Of a stretch of 9,033 bases of DNA, positions 6,233 through 9,033 are shown in pieces. A model generated the notes under the pieces. It was not told where the DNA came from. It saw only the letters and a list, made by a program, of their open reading frames with translations, and searched no databases. Positions within the stretch are counted from its first letter, which is position 1, and each line of letters opens with the position of its first letter. Position numbers and translations under genes: made by a program. Source of the DNA: VMCP01 sp964592635 (lineage in GTDB: Bacteria; Bacteroidota; Bacteroidia; NS11-12g; UBA955); NCBI GenBank assembly GCA_964592635.1, contig CAZQFZ010000091.1:1-9033 (forward strand). The letters are read 5' to 3'.

Positions 6233-8365
6233 TTATTCAACTTGCATCTTCTGAATCCATGTACCTTGGTTGGAATTCAAACGTATAAAATACACACCAG
6301 AAATTAAATTTAATTCCATGTACTTCGAATTGAACTTTATATCCGATGTTTCCCATACAGTACTTCCCTTATAATCAACCACTTGGATTTGGACATTTTC
6401 CAAAGCCGGATCCCACTCCAATTTAAAATTACCCGAATTCGGATTGGGTATAAGTTTGAGTTTGGCCTTTTGAGCACGTTCAACTCCGGTCCAAGCAAAG
6501 GTCAAACACTCAGAAGTGTCAATACAACCATTTTGCGTTACTTCCACGGCAAATTGACCAGAAGTGGATGGCTGAAATTGCTGATTGGTTTGACCTGAAA
6601 TGAACGACATGGAATTCTTGCAATCCAACCAACGGTAAGATGCCGAAGTTGCCGATGAGCTGAGGGTATTCCAATCGCGCGTTACTTTTACATTTACACT
6701 TACAATATTTACATTTAACGTGTATTTGATACTATCACAACCCAAACTCGACTTCAGAGTTTCGTTATATGTACCCGAAGAGTAAATTTTCTTGCCCAAT
6801 GGCGATACATATACTCCGCATCCAATAGGATTCAAATTCGTATTTACCGTTTTTATAATGGTAAGATCAATGGTTATAAAACTATCGCAACCCGCTTTGT
6901 TACCACCGATCAACGTGTCGTTGTATTTTCCAGATGATTTCCATGTGTATGTTCCTGATGGACTGCTGTATTGAGAGCATGAAACTACTTTTATGAAGCC
7001 ATTGGTTGAACTGGATTTAACAGTGTATTCAATAACCGAATCGCAACCTGCTTTGTTGTTAATGGTATCATAGTACACCCCTACTTTTTTGAAGATTTTG
7101 TCTTTGTTTGTGGGACACACTACAAACCTGCAAATTCCCAAATTTTGCTTGGCGAAAGTGCGCTCTTTAACCGTAACCTTGTGAACGATTACGCTATCAC
7201 ATCCCCCGAAACCCAAGAAAGAATCGATATAAATCCCAGACTTGGTTACGGTTTTGCCATTTTTCAAGGTAACACTATAGCAATTGGAATACGAATACTC
7301 TGTGTAGGAGGGTTTGGTAATGAGAACGTTTACGGTAATCAAGCTATCACAACCGGCAGCATTCTTGATTCTTTCCATGTATTTGCCGCTTTTCTTATAA
7401 TACAGATTTGGAATAGTTGGTGACTGTATGGAATCACACTTCGCAAAATAGAGAATAGAACCCGTTGATTTTTTGATATTGACTTCGATGCTAATCACCG
7501 AATCGCAACCTCGGTAAGACATGATGGTGTCCTTGAATTTACCAGAAACTGTGGTGGACCATTTCTTTGATGGAGCTGTATATTTGTCGCAAACCCACAG
7601 TTTCATGGAAGCATACACGGTGGTATCGCAATAAGATCTTCCCAAGACAAAGTTAGAGGTAGAATCGTCTAAATAGAAATTGTTCAACACACCATCATTG
7701 GCATTCAGTGTATTGTCAACAACACCGGTAATCGATGAATTGTTTTTATATGGTACTCCATCCTCATAACTCAGTTGAAGCACTAATCCAGATTCATTGT
7801 CGGGGTATTTTCTATACATTCCATCCTTAATTTGGGCTGAATTTCGGGCATAATCCCAAATTCTGGTTTCTTCCAAAATTCCTCCGTAACCGGTAACTGG
7901 ATCGCCAATCCAAACTGCGGTGCTGGTAGATTTGTAAGCAATGGAAGTGAATAAAGTATTGGTAGAATCCTTTAAAACCCCATCAACGTACACCCGCATT
8001 TTACTACCATCGAAAGTCCCGGCAATATGATGCCATGTATTTGACTTCAGGGCACTTGAAATGTTAAGGGATTGATTTCCTGAACTTCCTGCCAAGGTAA
8101 AATGAATACCTTGAGCATTACCGGTACCGAATCGATAGGCATTATCTTGATGCCACACTACGGGTGCGCAATCGCCACAAGGCGAGCTGTTAAAATTATC
8201 AACGTACACCCAAGATTCGATGGTGATTTTTGATGGTCCATTTAAACTACTTTTATTGGAGATGCTCACATAATCGTTCACTCCATCTAAATGCAAGGCA
8301 GTACTCTGCGCAAATGACTGTATTCCAATGCATACAGAAATAATAATGGGTAATATTCTTTTCAT
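6233..8365 (-). CDS. Secreted LamG-domain protein with six GCDS repeats and a T9SS type A sorting domain
   Basis: The product has 710 residues. Residues 1-20 are a signal peptide (ending IQSFAQ). Residues about 21-205 form a LamG/concanavalin-like jellyroll: LHLDGVNDYV, TIESWVYVD, WHHIAGTFDG, MRVYVDGVL and ILEETRIWDYARN. Residues about 250-555 hold six repeats with period 50-52, each ending in a GCDS signature at 286, 338, 388, 440, 492 and 542; they typically contain SGxYxDT and a second cysteine. A short beta-rich region follows (about 556-632). Residues about 635-710 are the C-terminal sorting domain: LIPNPNSGNFKLEW, then VVDYKGSTVWE, ISGVYFIRL and a final QKMQVE. It is predicted to cross the outer membrane through the type IX system and act at the surface or outside the cell, perhaps in adhesion or glycan binding. 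ATG 8365 was preferred to TTG 8389 because of the signal peptide. Ligand unknown. Confidence 0.9.
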   Translation of the reverse strand: MKRILPIIISVCIGIQSFAQSTALHLDGVNDYVSISNKSSLNGPSKITIESWVYVDNFNSSPCGDCAPVVWHQDNAYRFGTGNAQGIHFTLAGSSGNQSLNISSALKSNTWHHIAGTFDGSKMRVYVDGVLKDSTNTLFTSIAYKSTSTAVWIGDPVTGYGGILEETRIWDYARNSAQIKDGMYRKYPDNESGLVLQLSYEDGVPYKNNSSITGVVDNTLNANDGVLNNFYLDDSTSNFVLGRSYCDTTVYASMKLWVCDKYTAPSKKWSTTVSGKFKDTIMSYRGCDSVISIEVNIKKSTGSILYFAKCDSIQSPTIPNLYYKKSGKYMERIKNAAGCDSLITVNVLITKPSYTEYSYSNCYSVTLKNGKTVTKSGIYIDSFLGFGGCDSVIVHKVTVKERTFAKQNLGICRFVVCPTNKDKIFKKVGVYYDTINNKAGCDSVIEYTVKSSSTNGFIKVVSCSQYSSPSGTYTWKSSGKYNDTLIGGNKAGCDSFITIDLTIIKTVNTNLNPIGCGVYVSPLGKKIYSSGTYNETLKSSLGCDSIKYTLNVNIVSVNVKVTRDWNTLSSSATSASYRWLDCKNSMSFISGQTNQQFQPSTSGQFAVEVTQNGCIDTSECLTFAWTGVERAQKAKLKLIPNPNSGNFKLEWDPALENVQIQVVDYKGSTVWETSDIKFNSKYMELNLISGVYFIRLNSNQGTWIQKMQVE

Positions 8366-8482
8366 AGGTAAATAATTAACTAATATCAAATATTAATTAT
8401 TTATTTATTAAATCCTAATATAAAAGAATTTTATTGCATTGAAATACAGTCAAGTACCAAAATTTAATTACTCAATGAAAAA

Positions 8483-9028
8483 CTATTCGAATTGCATCAC
8501 AAATCGGGTATAACCGTCCATGTACAATTCGTACATATGAGTTACCTTTTTTCCACTAACTAAACCTTTTGCAGCTTCACCCAAAGCAGGATATGCTTTC
8601 ATAGCCGCAATCATCATAGAAAGAGACGAGTTGGATGTTTTCAAATCACAAACATACGATTGTCCTTTTGCAATTTCCTGAATACTAAAACCTGGATTGT
8701 TTTTGCAAAATTCAATAGCCAATTCTTTGTTAGGAACGGTAAATCCTGCAAAACTCTTTAAATCCTTTTCGGCAACAGTTTTAGGATCATCGAAATAGAT
8801 TCCAACAAAAACGCTGGAATCCCAAGTTGTGGCTCCTTTTACTTTTCTCACCTGCTCAAATACATTACCGATATTTTTGTAGGGGCCTGTATGATTTTTA
8901 CCTACCACAACGTATCCTTTTTGTTCTTGCAAACGAACATGGGTAGATGCGAATCCACCAAAAAATGCAAATACTCCTAACAACAGTGCAACCAATACAC
9001 CAACAACAATCAAAACTTTTTTTATCAT
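8483..9028 (-). CDS. Membrane-anchored GyrI-like domain protein
   Basis: The product has 181 residues. One N-terminal hydrophobic helix (about 4-24) anchors it in the membrane. The rest resembles the GyrI-like / SOUL-type small-molecule-binding fold: VVVGKNHTGPYKNIGNVFEQV (40-60), VGIYFDDPK (75-83) and a C-terminal MYELYMDGYTRFVMQF (165-180). Transcription-factor relatives bind effectors with this domain, but no DNA-binding region is present here. A transmembrane helix followed by a GyrI-like domain is also the layout of the animal ER-phagy receptor TEX264, whose family shares the GPY and YDxP-type motifs. Ligand and role are unknown. The ATG lies five bases from the window edge, so upstream signals are not visible. 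The LamG gene starts 117 bases downstream on the same strand; an AT-rich spacer separates them and co-transcription is uncertain. Confidence 0.8.
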   Translation of the reverse strand: MIKKVLIVVGVLVALLLGVFAFFGGFASTHVRLQEQKGYVVVGKNHTGPYKNIGNVFEQVRKVKGATTWDSSVFVGIYFDDPKTVAEKDLKSFAGFTVPNKELAIEFCKNNPGFSIQEIAKGQSYVCDLKTSNSSLSMMIAAMKAYPALGEAAKGLVSGKKVTHMYELYMDGYTRFVMQFE

Positions 9029-9033
9029 ATATT

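Noticed and set aside
7145..7423. A 92-codon plus-strand frame, and smaller ones at 6383-6598 and 6792-6974
   Set aside because: All lie antisense within the repeat and C-terminal regions of the LamG/T9SS protein and look like shadows of it.

Overview
The window looks like a chromosomal piece of a member of the Bacteroidota. It is AT-rich. One encoded protein ends in a type IX secretion (T9SS) type A sorting domain, a hallmark of that phylum. Two TAnnTTTG elements, the Bacteroidota -7 promoter sequence, sit just upstream of start codons, and classical Shine-Dalgarno spacing is absent. I cannot name a genus. The sequence is a draft scaffold with 100 Ns at 5500-5599.

Layout, left to right. Positions 1-320 hold no convincing gene. 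A minus-strand DUF3179 membrane protein (321-1415) diverges from a plus-strand exported M48-type zinc metalloprotease (1538-3055). After a 179-bp spacer containing a 55-bp tandem repeat comes the main gene, 3235-5280 (+). It encodes a 681-residue fusion of an FAD-type lycopene cyclase (CrtY family) with a membrane Brp/Blh beta-carotene 15,15'-dioxygenase. Its stop codon lies in the first unit of a 70-bp tandem array (5241-5479), which runs into the assembly gap. Convergent to it is a small secreted protein of unknown function (5621-6073, -). Next are a large LamG-domain protein with six GCDS repeats and a T9SS sorting tail (6233-8365, -) and a membrane-anchored GyrI-like protein (8483-9028, -).

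How the genes fit together. The fusion is predicted to take lycopene to beta-carotene and then cleave beta-carotene to retinal, the rhodopsin chromophore, in a single polypeptide. This implies a microbial rhodopsin and the earlier carotenoid genes (crtE, crtB, crtI) elsewhere in the genome; none is in this window. The other genes look like unrelated cell-envelope or exported functions, and I see no operon linking them to retinal synthesis.

Main points for a second look: the cyclase-dioxygenase fusion; a possible substitution of one iron-ligand histidine in its dioxygenase half; the tandem array in which both convergent genes end; and an assembly gap flanked by an exact 55-bp duplication, which suggests that the gap is artificial or that the array's copy number was mis-assembled.
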